From assembly GCA_029747015.1 (NCBI GenBank), contig JAKOGI010000181.1, positions 586,501 to 650,500 on the forward strand: a stretch of 64,000 nucleotides of DNA, written 5' to 3'. The notes beneath the pieces are model-generated. The model saw nothing but the letters and a program-made list of their open reading frames with translations. It searched no databases and was not told where the DNA came from. This stretch comes from Carnegiea gigantea. Lineage: Eukaryota > Streptophyta > Magnoliopsida > Caryophyllales > Cactaceae. Of the stretch, positions 1-12,282 are shown piece after piece. Each line of letters starts with the position of its first letter. The first letter of the stretch is position 1. Position numbers and translations under genes: made by a program.

Positions 1-1918
1 AAAGATTACATTGTCGGCAATAAAACATATACTAAAATTATCAATACATTGTCAAAAAGATCTACTAAACATTATCAACTAATAACAATCTCAAATTGTC
101 TTATTCATAAAATAATTAATAGTTAATGAATGTAATAATTACTGATGTTATTATTATATTGAAGGTCCTCAACATCAAGAGTCCAATAAATAAGAATATG
201 ATCTGCAGGCACTATTACTACAAGACGTTAACCCTTACCCAATGAATGGTTTTATTCTCATTGAATTTGTGGATATTACAACTAATTACTTATTTAAAAT
301 TGTAGATGCAGATACTACTATATTCTAATTTGGTGATAGAGGATTCTTGGTGATTTTACATCTTAATCTTACTCCAATGAATCTTTCATACTATGGAGTG
401 CACCTTTATATGATTGTAGCAAACCTTTTGTAGTAAACTTTTGCCCAATTATAGTCAATGTTTGTCCACTTGGGCATGGGCCACACGTGCAATGTATGCA
501 CCTGGAAAGGTACATACGTTCGTAACATAAGGTTTTCCCTCAACCCAATAAGCATACCCAACAAAACCATCTAAGAAAATTATTGTGAAAAAAGTAGCGA
601 CGAAAAAAGAATTATTTCTGTAACACACATCAGTAGATTTTTCCTCATTAAGTCATGCAGTATTATGCTTGTGACCAATTATTGACATTAAAGCCGTGAC
701 ACTAATAACAATTACTTTTTTTAATTCTGGTTTCTTTCACTTAATTTTCTATATAATTTGAAGATCAGTATTTGTCTATAATCTAGTTCTAAAACGATCA
801 TTTTTTTCTCTTCTTGTTTATTTTTCAGTTCATTTTTGCTTCCAAAAAAAAAAAGACCCTTCTCATTCCCTCCCCGCTTACTATAACCACATATCTTCCT
901 TAGCGCACCACTAGCAAGTGAGTAGTAATGCAAAACACTACCTTCTTTTTCTCTCCTCCTGGCCCCATTCTTGTTCTTATTATTCTTCTTCTCTCTCCTT
1001 ACCACCACCACCACCTATATACCCCTCAATGCCAACCTACTCAATAACGGGATTTCCGGTCACTAGGTTGATTGCCAGCAATGCGACGGGCGACCGCCAA
1101 GTGGTTGTTGGTTGGTGTAATATGGCAAGGGAAGGATGAGGAGGGTTAGGTGTTTTATTATTTAAAAAATGGAAAAAGTAAGAAGGTAAAAAATCATTAT
1201 TTTATAACTAGACTCTGCGTAAGTGTTAAAATAAGGGTACCCAAAATAATGTTGAATGTTTAGGATTATGAGGAAAAAAATTAATATGCCTAACCCAGAG
1301 TACCTAAATATCAATAGTGTTTTGATACACAACTTCAAAATTATATAGCATACAGATATTACACCTTTTGATGCTATGGCAATAATTATCTTGCTATGAA
1401 ATGATTTTGATCACCATGGATCTTTGATTCTTTTCTAAATGAAAACCTGTATTATGTTTCAATTAACAATATTTAAAATGAAATGCTACATATGCCTACA
1501 TGTTACATCAATTATCAATGTATGCAGACATCTAGCATTTTCATCTATCTAAAAGTAGGACGAGTTTATCACAAGGGATAAGAATTAGCTTAATCTATTT
1601 TTATTTATATTTTTATTTTGTTAGTAGCATAGGTTACTACAACCTATATCGCACGGCGCCAACTATGCTTCTATGATGATATTGAGCATTGAGCATTCCG
1701 AATCTAAACACCCCCCTATTATAAGGATAGGTAAATCCAACTATGGTACTTTGATGATAATGAGCATTAACTTTACGAGATTAGAAATCCGATAATCTCA
1801 ACTTTGGGGCCTGGAAAATAATAAGTTGAACTTAACAATAGCCTGTAGCCGGCAATAGTTTAGGGTGGATTATTTCTACTGTAACATCATCAAGGGATGG
1901 TGTGGTAGTGGCAGATGC
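1..1918. other. No recognisable gene; AT-rich flank
   Basis: This stretch holds only short open frames with low-complexity peptides (Ser/Pro/Tyr or Lys/Arg runs) and none resembles a known family. There are homopolymer and CT-rich patches around 780-1010. It could include the 3' flank of the MULE whose last exon starts just to the right, but I could not identify a terminal inverted repeat. Confidence 0.5.
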
Positions 1919-3031
1919 TTATGTAGCCTCTCTCCCTATGGTCACTCCTCTACCTCCGTTGACTCCCCATCCACTACCACTGTTGGCTCCTCTTCCTCTT
2001 CCCCTGCTCGCTCGTCCTCCTCTGCCTCTAACCACATTCACAAGCTCAACTGAATGCTTTCTTGGTCTCCCTTTGGTCCTTTCTCTGCTCATGTTTGCTA
2101 TGCTAGTGGGTTGTTCATTGAGTTGGATTTGTTGGGGCAACCCTGGTTGTTATGTCTAACTTAAAGACATGTACTACACATCCTCTGCTTCCCATGCCTA
2201 GTTAATTTTTCTAACTTCTTTGGATCTTCATGGGGATCCTTTCTTCTACTTTCCTTGCTCTGCGACGCTTGAATGTTAGTGTAAGAGGTTCAAGTGGAAG
2301 TTCTTTTTTTGGTGTTCTTGAATCTTTATATATCTTCATATACATCCCCCTTTTGAACTAACCATGCACGTAGTGTTTAGCATCTTGCTTTAGCCATAAG
2401 GCACAAGCAATGACATGGTAACAAGGTGTGCCTATTATGTCCTATTTCTCACCTGTGTAGGTCCTAGTGTTATGGTCTACATGAAGCTTGTCAAGCTTGT
2501 GCTTGACCTCGAAGACCTTGTTACTACATGGCAAAGAAAAACAGTTCCTCCATTTCTCTTTTTCCTTCTCCAATTTGGTCCTAATTCTAGGGTATATATT
2601 ATTCTCGAAGTCGTGCATCATGGCTTTCTTCAACACTATTGCCCCTTTAGGTGTTATTCTAATGTCCTTTAGCATATGAATCAAGCTCTTGCTTTTAGCA
2701 TGGATAATATACACATTGAAAGTCTTTGGCATGTTGTTTACGATGGCATCACACCTTGAATCCACTCTCATGAATAACCCACAAAATTAACACTGGGTTT
2801 TGTAAAAGAAAGTCTATAGAAGGCTCAGAGATTCAAACTTTAAGGCCTCCAATGCATCCCTGAAGTCAGTCTTATTGTAGGCTTTCACTGCACTCCAAAA
2901 TAGTAGCTTTAACTCCTCGCCTTTATGAGTCTTCCTCTAGTTTGCATAGATGCTTGTAGCACAACATCTTTGCCCAACAGCATGGGATAATAGTTGACTA
3001 TTTAAGCATTTTAAAGAAAACAACTACTAAT
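1919..3031 (-). pseudogene. MULE transposase, C-terminal part (broken)
   Basis: This is the C-terminal third of a Mutator-like transposase read on the minus strand. In order it shows the tail of the transposase core with an H-I-Y-A-N-W-like block (seen as SIYAN-stop) followed by a conserved Lys/Leu/Trp-rich helix near 2890-2960, then the segment with NNMPKTFN near 2740. A SWIM-type Cys/His cluster follows near 2400-2440 (PCYHVIACAL), then a CCHC-like knuckle near 2160-2200 (CSTC...HN...C), and a basic GRPRK plus Gly/Arg-rich tail near 1930-2090. Several frameshifts and stops break it. The N-terminal part continues at 19147-21138 beyond element A. The minus-strand boundary near 2998 looks like a splice acceptor (AAATAG). 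Identification as MULE is firm; subfamily is not determined. Confidence 0.82.
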
Positions 3032-3036
3032 CTAAG

Positions 3037-4317
3037 TGACACAACACTACCGCAAGCACACGGGTGTTCATAGTATACATAAAAGATATCGTTCCTCAGT
3101 GACTAAAGTAATCCATCGAGCTTAGTCTTGTCAGAATATGCTAAGCAAAACTCAATTTCAAGTGAATTTGATTAACTACTGGAAATAAACTTGTTTAAAT
3201 CAATAAGAGAAAAACGACTAGGAATTTTCGCAGTTTTGGAAGAGAATTAGATCTAAATGAATAGGCATGTGCTATTCCCTAATTGGTTAATTCCGAGTAA
3301 TTATAATCTTATCAAGAAACTTGATCTACTCTTTCGAAATCAATCAAATTTGCCTAAATTAAGCAAACATCGTTCATTCAAACTAATTTGACTTAATCCA
3401 AGTTTAATATATTCGATTACTTACTAGCCGTCCTAACATATAAATCTCTCTTTGGGGACGAATTTATGCTATGTCTATTCAAGCAATCCAACAATCGAAT
3501 GTCATTTTTCGAATGTTCACTCGATTCTTTCAAGTGTACAAATAAATTTTGGCCAAAAATCAAATCAGAACATATCAAACACTTGATAGAACGGAATCAA
3601 ACCAACCATGAAAATAAGCACAATTCCTTAAAAATCAAAACATGATCCAATAACAATTCCAAGAACTATCAAATTCCTAGACTAAGTAAACTACTCAGAC
3701 ATGATAAAAGATAAACTAACCAAAAAGATCGGCGAAATCTTCAACAGAAGGAATTCGACTGAGGTGACCTTCACCAAGGGCTTCAGAATCGCCTCAGGAT
3801 CAAAACTCTCACGCTCAAAACTCACTCAAAACTAAACAAAGAACAAAATTTGAGAGAAAACAAACTAATCTAATCTAAACTATTCTACTTACTTGCTTGC
3901 CTAGAATGCTCTTGAGTTTGTTTTTTTCTCTTCCTTCACTGCAGAACGTCCCTATTTGTAGAAAACGTTGATTGATCTCAGCCACACAGCCGAGTGAAAA
4001 CGAAGAGGCAACAGTTACATGCATACCACAGTTCATAGGGTTCACCACGGTCTGACTATGGTCTGCACTGGATCTAGAATTTTGCTCTTTCTTTACTCTA
4101 AGGTCATCTCATAATATGGATGACCATGGGGGAGGTCAAAATACAGCCATTGAAGGGTAAATGCTGGGTAAAAAAGCTAGAAATCCTGCAAAATGCAAAA
4201 CAACTACACCCAAGCATAAATTGAGAATAAGAAAGTAAATAACATCACTAAGCACAAAATTCTCCTAAAAATAAGGCAAAATAACCCTAAAAAGATGTAC
4301 ATATTAAGCACTTATCA
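3037..4317 (-). repeat. LTR of element A (3' LTR in element orientation)
   Basis: This 1281-base LTR aligns along its length with 17876-19141. On the plus strand it starts TGACAC and ends CTTATCA, and CTAAG precedes it. Small indels and scattered substitutions separate the two LTRs. Confidence 0.9.
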
Positions 4318-4334
4318 AACTCCCCCATGCTTAA
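4318..4334 (-). other. Polypurine tract of element A
   Basis: On the minus strand the sequence TTAAGCATGGGGGAGTT abuts the LTR start TGATAAGTGC. This is the expected position for plus-strand DNA priming and confirms the element's orientation. Confidence 0.75.
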
Positions 4335-5698
4335 ACTGTTGCTTGTCCTTAAGCAATGCAAGGATTAAAGATATATATAGCCTCCTTAGGATACACATAG
4401 TTAACTTTCAAATGGCAAGGATGATCCGAAGGTAGCCCAAAAGGATGTAAAAATATAGTTAACAAACAGAATAGGGAATGAAATATCAAAAACTCTTAAT
4501 AGACCATGATGCAAAACTTGAACCAATCATCCCCTAAATTTTCAAATACAATCATTCTAGCATATGAAATGAGTAAGACTAGCAAGGCCGGTAGAACCTC
4601 ACTATAGTTATGTGGCACTCAGCACTCATGTGTTGACAATGTATATATATGAAGGTTCTCTCAATTCTCATTCCTTGGATACAAATCTACCATAAGCTTG
4701 ACAAGGTTCTCAAATTTGCCACCACTAAAATGCACATATACTAAACAATCATAAGGACTTTCATAGGAATGTAACAGGGCTTAGGGCAAAGGTGAGAGGG
4801 GAACAAATATTTTTGGAAATGACGAGCTAAAAGCCAAAGACTAAGAACTTAAACAATTCCAATGCATCATACTACATCCTTCTCGAACCTTATCAACTCA
4901 TCCACAAATTAAATCCCAAATGAAAAGAGATAGAGTCAAAAATCACAAATATCTTACATTCCCACCAAGGCTAATCACTTTCTTCGAATTATTTTTTTTT
5001 TTCTTTTGTTGATTTTTTTGGTCCTTTTTTTATTTCTCTTATTTTCAAAGAGGAATAGCCAAGGGAATTCCATAACAAACTATAAAATCGAACTCTTCTC
5101 TAAACTTTGCACTATAAAACAAGGGATTAATCAAATGTTTGCATCCCTGCATCAAACAACCAAAATTCACTGAAGACGACAACAATTCATCTTGCTAATG
5201 TCCTATCAAACTTGACACAAAAGAATGTAACACTTCTCTAACCTTGGCTTAAAGGTAAGATAAGTATTTCGCCATGGGCTAAAAGTAGGAGGTTTAGATC
5301 AAGAAAAATGGTTACAGGCTCAAAGGGGCTAACAATGGATACAATACATAATAAGGGTGGCTATTTGGCTGTGGGTTTCAAAAAAATCAAAGAAAGAAAA
5401 ATGCGTCAATCATATTCCCTAAATACATATGCGAAATGTGGTCTTGAATGAGAATCATGGCAAGTTCTAGAGAAATGACATCAAGGAAGAGTCACACATG
5501 AAAGAAAATATGAAACAAATAATGATGAGCAGTCTCTAAACGTTCAAAGTCTCATGGGACATCTACCACAGTCAAACTAGCTCACTAGCACACATGCCAA
5601 AATTTCATGTAAAGACACATGGGGAAAAATCAATTCGCATTCAACATGTGGTAAAAACATGGAATTCAGTTTTGGAAATTCTTTCACAAACTTTTATG
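4335..5698 (-). other. Non-coding 3' region of element A
   Basis: No open frame of note and no recognisable protein motif on either strand. A T-rich run lies at about 4990-5035. In element orientation it lies between the ATHILA-type ORF and the 3' LTR, where Athila-type elements commonly have a long untranslated stretch. Confidence 0.55.
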
Positions 5699-5977
5699 CA
5701 CAATCTAAGGTAATTTACATTTAGGTGCATCGAGTTTTGGTGTAATCATTTTGAGGACCAGCTTTTCAAAAAATTCACTGCCAGGATTATTGAGTTTTTT
5801 TGCTATTTACATTTGGGAGATAAATCACTACTCAAATAAATAAAAATTTATTTTCAAGTCCCTAAACTTTTTATATTTGCAAATCTAACCTCAATCCTTA
5901 AAAACTTACTTTCGAAAAATTTAAAATTGTGTTTGTGGTATTTTGCTGACTAGTAGATCTTGACGTCCTCTTTCATC

Positions 5978-5990
5978 TGGTATCAAAGCC
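5978..5990 (+). other. Pararetrovirus primer-binding site, tRNA-Met type
   Basis: TGGTATCAAAGCC is one base off the usual complement of the initiator tRNA-Met 3' end. It lies upstream of the first ORF, as in caulimovirids, where it marks position 1 of the circular genome. Confidence 0.75.
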
Positions 5991-6154
5991 ACATAGTGCA
6001 AAAATAATTAAGATATTTAAGCTAATTGATGACCAATTAAGCTAATTAACTGTGATTGATGCTTGAATCATCACCTGGTTACCTTGGTCCTAATTATTCA
6101 CACGTTGTCCACTCACCTGAAGGTAATATCTCGTTAGCACCTTAGTTAAACTAT

Positions 6155-7855
6155 ATCACTGATAATAGTTTTAGAATTAAAAGTAGAATTAGCTAAAATT
6201 AAGACTGAACTGAAGGAGCCTAAGAATCAGTTAATCGTTGTCCATCTTTCTCTTGTTATCAAAGTTAGATATAGCGAAAAAGCTACTCCTAATATTAGTA
6301 CTCCTTTTCAGTATAAATATCCTTTTCAAAACCCAAAAAATAAGATTCCAATTCCTTTACAAGAAATAAAAATTCAAAAAGAAGTAGGAGAACAATCTGA
6401 TGAAAAATCTACTTAAAAGAAAGAAAAAGAAGATGGAATATAAACAATACACTTTTGATGAGCTACAAAAAATGTTCAATAAAGAACAAAATTCGGACGA
6501 ATTTAAACAAAATCATTAGCGCAATTAGTGATAAATATGATGTTTTGTCTAATGATAATGAAGAGACCAATAATTTTAAATTAGAAGAAGAAATATATCA
6601 GCAGATAAATCAGATTAAATTAGACAACCTTGATGTATTACCATTAGAAGAAATTAGGCGAAAACTTAATAAGAAATATGGAAAAATGACTATTGCAAAC
6701 GAAATCAATGAGATTGGGGAGGAAATCAGCCTATATGAAACAGAAACTAATCTAGTTCAAAATGTCATTCCTAAACCTGAAGAATTTGGTGAACCATATA
6801 GGAAAAATACTCATTTTCTAAGACCTAGATATGTTCCAGCAGGATGTACAAGCAATTTTTCCTTCGGGTTTATGCCAAGAAAAGCCATAACCTATGAAAA
6901 AATTAGTCTTACCCCAATTAGCCAAACTGGATATATCTTAAACATTGATGGACCCGTAATAGAGAAAAAATATTTGAGCACCGAAAAAGAGGAATTAATA
7001 GTGTCTTAAACCTAAATACTACATGGGCTGCTGTAAACTTCCTAAATTACATTGAGCATGGTTTCTCTGGTACTGTAGCTAACTGGTATGATTTGTTAAG
7101 TGAAGATGGTAAAAATACATTAAGAGTGATGGAAACACTAGCTGCTATGTTCAGAAATTTGTGTAAAAAATTGAAACTGAATTCATCGGAGCTATAACTT
7201 GATCCTGAAAAAAAAAAAAAAAAAACAAGAGAATAGCAAAAAAAGATTAACAATATAGAACCATGGGATATGAGATATCTAGAAAATTATATTGTTGAAT
7301 TCAATCAATACTATTACAAAATTGGGCATAATGAAACAAATCTTGGTATGTTCTATGACAAATTGCTGTATCCTATAAATTTCATAATTAATGAAAAATA
7401 CATGGCATGGCTTGAACGCACAGATGTTGTTGATACCCTTGATTTAAGAATTTTCTATTTACAAAAATGGATCAATGAACAATTTCTTAATCTTCAAAAG
7501 TAAAAGAAGATTAAGAAGTAGTTCTTAACTTATTGGGATTCACCTCACCAATGGGGAAAGGAACCTGAAAAACAAGAAAAGAAAATTCTATAAGAAAAAG
7601 AGCTTTAACAAGCACATAAGTGAAAAATATAAAAGAAAATATTATAACAAATCAAATCTTAAAAAATGAACATTTTTTAGGAAAGATGTTTATTGCCCTG
7701 CAGAAAAAAACAACTGCAAATGGTGGGCATGTGGACAAGTAGGGCATTATGCGAATGAGCACAAAAATACGAAGAACAATAAACTTATTGAAACCTTTGG
7801 ATATGTTGAGCTTAGTGAAGATGAGGCATTAGACCTAGGCCTAAGTAATAAATGA
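6155..7855 (+). pseudogene. Caulimovirid coat protein region (decayed)
   Basis: The segment starts with a Glu/Lys/Leu-rich stretch that could form a coiled coil (about 6160-6240). An acidic and Lys-rich region follows, with an open frame of 184 codons ending at 7009. The coat protein core is spread over other frames between about 7012 and 7503, where Tyr-rich and Trp-containing blocks match the capsid pattern of the family. A zinc knuckle lies near 7700-7770 with C..CG...GHYANE, but the final Cys reads His and one upstream Cys reads Trp. Breaks include a run of 18 A at 7208-7225, several stops after 7503, and a stop near 7854. In the family this protein packages the genome. It is non-functional here. 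Confidence 0.72.
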
Positions 7856-7915
7856 ATTGTTGAAATTATATTAGGCAATAAATATGAAGAAAGTGATTAT
7901 GAAGAAACAAGTCAT

Positions 7916-8467
7916 ATGATAGAAAGTAGTTCAGTTAGGCTTGGTGATCTTCAAGGGAAAGAGTTTGTTATAAACAATGATCATGAAGAAGTGAAAGGGG
8001 ATTGGGTTCTTCCCATAATCCAAAAGGACATGATCTATAAAAAATCCATTTTTCAATTAAAAAGCAAATACGTATGTGAAATGATGGAAGGAGATCTTGA
8101 GATAAAGGATTGTGAATATGACATTAGGGAAGTTAATCTCATTAATTGGGAGAATATCTTAAGCATAACAAAGACAGAAAGTATAGGTGTATCCATGTTG
8201 GAAGCATCCAAGTTCACTCCATTACAATATTATGGTAAAGATATTGATCTTTACGCTTTATTCTGTGATATTACGCACACCAAGTTTAATAATCAGATCA
8301 TCACAGGGATAAAAACTAATTTATATAATGGGTCAGTAGGATTCAACTGTCGATCAGGATATTATGTGAGTGCAAAAGATGAATTTGGTAAAAACTTCCT
8401 ACCCTTTAACATAAAAATAGTTAGGATGGATATGAAGAGAGGAGGATATCCTTTAAGGATATTTTAG
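7916..8467 (+). pseudogene. Caulimovirid 30K-type movement protein (fragment)
   Basis: An open frame of 183 codons follows the zinc knuckle region. Its second half shows the pattern of caulimovirid movement proteins: an L-F-C-D-I block, N-L-Y-N-G, and near the end M-D-M-K-R-G-G-Y-P-L-R-I. A stop at 8465-8467 interrupts the conserved C-terminal stretch, which continues in frame for some codons before the next ORF start. Members of this family widen plasmodesmata for cell-to-cell spread. The call rests on motif pattern and on position between coat protein and protease; the N-terminal half is poorly conserved by eye. Confidence 0.6.
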
Positions 8468-8518
8468 AAAATTATCTACAAATTAGATAATTCGAGAGTT
8501 CCTAAGACTGAGGTAACA

Positions 8519-9412
8519 ATGATTGAAGCAGAGAAATTTGAAAGTCCTACCCCCATGCAGAAGATCCAGAGGATTAAGTCCAATCCTCAAGAAATAAAAA
8601 TTGACCGTTCATGGATATCTAGCTTTGCTAATCCTACAAAGATCAACAAGAAAAATATAATAAAGATTGATGAGAAAGGTAAAATCAGTATTAAACCCCA
8701 ACTATTAAGAAGTATGAGTACAAGGTCAGATTGGGGAGAAGGATCTTCATCCACTAAAGAAGAGTTTAAAGAAGATGATACAATTAGCATGATCAGTGAA
8801 ATGAGTATAATGAATTTTGAGGCTGCAAGACCCAGTGTAGATCGAAGTATCAGTTTAGATAGAAAAGTTATTGGGTACAAAACTAGAACTGTTAGTGAAT
8901 TCATCTATGAGGATGAATTGATCAAAAATATGACTATGGAAATATGTTATGAAACTACCAATACAAATCCTAATAGAATCTATATCCTAATAAAGGTATG
9001 TTTAGAGGGATATAATAAATATGAATTGTGTGCTTACATAGATAGTGGTTGTTTTGTATGCTTTGGAAAAAGATCATTATTTCCCGAGTTTATATGGAAA
9101 AGAGCTAAAAATCCTTTACAAGTAAGGATAGCTGATAATAGTGTTATGACCCACAATGAAGTCATAGAAGAATTATCCATAGAATTAGGAGGAGTTCAAT
9201 GCATTATACCAGTTCTATGGGCTACTGATCAACCCTCTCATGATATGATTATTGAAAATAATTTTCAAAGATTATATTCTCCATACATCCAGACTATAAA
9301 CCAAATAATATTTACAATTAATGGTCACTCAGTTCCTATTGAAAAATTATGTAAGGCCTACACTCATAAAAAAAAATTGAGTTCACACGCAGCCAGCGTG
9401 GTGAAGAGGTAA
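8519..9412 (+). pseudogene. Caulimovirid polyprotein, aspartic protease part
   Basis: An open frame of 297 codons. The N-terminal part is a Ser/Thr/Lys-rich linker. Around residues 170-180 it reads YIDSGC, the position of the retroviral-type protease active site (D-S/T-G), followed by a Leu/Phe/Pro block and an ALWATDQ-like turn typical of the family. It ends at a stop just before the RT region, which lies in another frame, so at least one frameshift separates them. In life the protease would process the polyprotein. It is one of the longest surviving frames of this relic. Confidence 0.75.
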
Positions 9413-10863
9413 TGCCTACACAACAAGAAGTAGCACTGACAATCTCATTACTTGAGTTATCTACTAAAGAGCAGATTGTTGAATAATAAGAAAAATTATG
9501 CAAAGAACTCTACTCTGACAATGCTCTAAAATTTTGAGATAAAGACAAAACATTTGCTAAAATCACTCTATTAAATCCCAACGCCAATATTCGGGTTAAA
9601 CAAATGGTGTGTACACACCAGGACATCTAAGAGTTTAATAAACAAATCAAAAAACTTCTGGATAAAGGATTGATTAGAAACAGTAAGAGTCCTTATATCA
9701 GTCCTGCTTTCATGGTAAGAAATCATGCTGAAGGAAAAAGAAGAAAAGCTAGAATGGTAATCAATTATAAAAAGCTTAATGATAACACTGTCTTTGATGG
9801 TTACTATATTTCTAACAAAACAGTCCTTTCTGACAGAATTCAAGGAGCCTCCTGATTCCCGAAAATGAATTGTAAAAGCAGTTATTGGAAGACAAAAATG
9901 GATAAGGAAAGTATTCCTTTAACTGCATTTAGTTCCCCACAAGGTCATTACGAATGGATAGTAATGTCATTTGGCCTTAAAAATACACCCCAAATATTCT
10001 AGAGAAAAATGGATAACATCTTCAAAGACCTTAATCATTGTTGTCTATTTACATTGATGATATCCTTATCTTTTCCAAAACCATAGAGCAACATAAAGAT
10101 AATATCTTAACTGTCAACTAAAGATGCATTGATTATGATATTATACTAAGAAAAAACAAGTGCAATTATGCTGAATAAGAAATTGAGTTTTTAGATCTAG
10201 AGATAAAAACTGGACAACTTATTCTACAAAAATATATTTTGGAAAACATAGAAAAATTTTCTTAAAAAATTGAAGATATGAAGCAATTAGAAAGGTTTCT
10301 TGGATGCCTTACCAGGACTTCATTAAAGATTTAGCTAAATTGAGAAAATCATTGCAATAAAAACTCAAGAAAGATGTGATATGGACATGGTCTAACAATG
10401 ATTCGAAGATTGTGCAGAATTTCAAAAAGATGTGTAAAAATCTTCCTGTTCTTAATTTATCTAATAAAGGAGATGATTCAATTCTTGAGACGGATGCTAG
10501 TAATGAATACTGGAGTGTAGTACTCAAAATCAAAGAAGGAGATAAACTTTGCAAATATTGCAATGGAAGCTTTAATAAAGTAGAATACAACTATCCCACA
10601 ATGGAAAAGGAAATTCTTGCAGTTATAAGGGGAATTGAAAAGTTCTTAATCTTTTTCGCCCTATAGCCTTTTCTTATTCGAACTGATTGTGAAGGGATAC
10701 TTAGTTTTGTGAAAAAGAATTTATCAAATATGCAAGCGCAAGGAAGACTTTTGCATTGGCAATTATGGTTTAACCATTTTTCTTTCTCTATTGAACATAT
10801 GCAAGGATCAAAGAACTCTCTAGCCGACAGTCTAACTCGAGAACACGTCAATGATGATCATTA
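9413..10863 (+). pseudogene. Caulimovirid reverse transcriptase and RNase H (broken)
   Basis: The RT starts in the region with D-K-G-L-I-R and the block around 9690-9780 (ARMVINYKKLN). The catalytic Y-I-D-D-I-L is encoded at 10050-10067 and an S-P-Q-G-H-Y-E-W block lies near 9937. RNase H follows with T-D-A-S (10489 onward), a Y-N-Y-P-T block with its Glu, and a C-terminal H-M-Q-G-S-K-N-S-L-A-D block ending at a TAA that overlaps the start of the next ORF. At least two frameshifts and several stops separate these parts. The order RT then RNase H without an integrase supports a pararetrovirus rather than an LTR retrotransposon. Confidence 0.85.
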
Positions 10864-11942
10864 AAGCCGATCTCCTGCCAGAAAAGGAGGAAATCCTTAA
10901 TAAAATGCCATTCTTACTAGAACGGGTTACGCTTTCTAGTAAAGTTCTTATCGATAACCTAGAATTTCACATAAAAAGTAGATCATGTTTTGATCTATTA
11001 TCTACTGCCTACCTAATAGCCCAAAGATTTTTCCTTCTAGAGCTATAAATTAGTTACCTTCAGTGTCTTTATGATATCCAAGAAAAAATAAGTTCTCATG
11101 TTTAAGAAAAATGGTTCAATCAGTGGTATGCAGCCTGCATTGACTTTTATCATCATTATTCCTATGAGATTTGGGAGTCTTGGAGTAAAACGATCTATTT
11201 TTCTAACAGATCTGGAGTTGGTGGTATTTGTTTTTTAGCACATTCATTATCTTCAGATGACTCTGTCTATAAAGCTTGAAAATACAGGATGGTACTTTAC
11301 TTCACAGAAATCCCAGATCTGAAATTCCTATTTTTCTCAACCTTAACTAAATTCCGGCAATGCATGTTCAAAAGAATCCATTGGATTCTTACATCTCCTG
11401 AAGGTCCAACAAAAATTTTAGTTCATAGATGCTTAACTTTAGGGGTTTGTAGCGCTCTAATTGAATATGAAAATGAAAAAGCCAAACCAGCCCATTATCT
11501 TATCCAAATTGTTGATTGAAACGATCTCAATAACTAATGACAAAATTGGATTCATGGAAATTCGGTATATCTAGTTACTGATCCTGCTTTATCAAGGGCC
11601 ATTGGATTTTTCAACATTTATCATGAATGTTGGGCATTAATCAGACGAGGAAAAACATTAATGTATTGTGGAAACACTACTTTTGCCTATGATAATGAAT
11701 TCAAAGACTACATAAAGGTGGAAGGAGCAGTGTCATAAGATATGTTTGATTATATCTTTGATATTGGAGCTGCAAAATTCTCATCAGAAAAAGGGAAGAA
11801 ATATCTCCTTGAATTATTTGAAGAATAGGACCCAGAGTATCTTAAGCAAATTGATGAAGATTTTGATAATTATCCAGATAATGATGGTCTGGAAGATATA
11901 ATTAGAGATAAAAGCATGCAGAATCTTAATAATGATAACTAG
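10851..11942 (+). pseudogene. Pararetrovirus fourth ORF, function not recognised
   Basis: One reading frame can be followed from ATG at 10851 to TAG at 11940-11942, about 363 codons, with no frameshift but several in-frame stops (11046, 11103, 11277, 11517 and others). The ATG overlaps the RNase H stop by about 14 bases, an arrangement usual between caulimovirid ORFs. In cavemoviruses and solendoviruses the ORF after pol encodes a transactivator or inclusion-body protein. I could not see a convincing viroplasmin motif, so that role is only positional inference. The C-terminal 60 residues are strongly acidic. Confidence 0.6.
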
Positions 11943-11954
11943 TCTTGTCATCAT

Positions 11955-12045
11955 TAAAAGTTCTAAAAAGTGACTGTCCCATTATTGCACTATTGTGACA
12001 AGTGTTCGGTCTATAAAATAGAGTATGTACTGTAGCCATCAGTGT
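11955..12045 (+). promoter_or_regulatory. Probable pararetrovirus promoter
   Basis: A TATA box (TATAAAAT, 12012-12019) follows TGACTGTCCC and TGTGACAAGTG motifs that resemble the TGAC-containing activating elements upstream of caulimovirid pregenomic promoters. It lies just after the last ORF, where the family's pregenomic promoter is found. Transcription would start about 30 bases downstream. Activity is unknown. Confidence 0.55.
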
Positions 12046-12276
12046 ATATTGTAGCCATGTGAAAATTCTTTATGTACTATTTAGGCATCCTAGGTACCCC
12101 CCATCCACTCTATTAATGGAGAGGTCGAATGCTGAGAAGGAATGCGGTCATTTGAGCATTTTAGAGCAAAAGAAAAGTCGGGATTCTCCATTTTTTTATA
12201 AGCAAACATCTCTAATGATCTTAGTTTAAGTCCCTCTTCCAGCTTTCCATTGTAATATAACCACTTTTAAGCTTTC

Positions 12277-12282
12277 AATAAA
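12277..12282 (+). terminator. Pararetrovirus polyadenylation signal
   Basis: AATAAA lies about 260 bases after the TATA box, downstream of the predicted start site. That is expected for a terminally redundant pregenomic RNA, which reads past the signal once and is cut on the second pass. Confidence 0.5.

Noticed and set aside
918..1139. Open frame of 73 codons with hydrophobic start (possible small secreted peptide)
   Set aside because: Low-complexity Ser/Tyr/Pro content from CT-rich DNA and no supporting context or homologue recognised.
4335..5698. Part of the pararetrovirus
   Set aside because: No viral motif, and it lies between the element A polypurine tract and the relic's left edge; it is better explained as the 3' region of A.
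8587..8904. Minus-strand open frame of 105 codons opposite the viral protease region
   Set aside because: It is the shadow of the plus-strand frame; its hydrophobic look comes from the Asp/Lys/Ile-rich sense codons.
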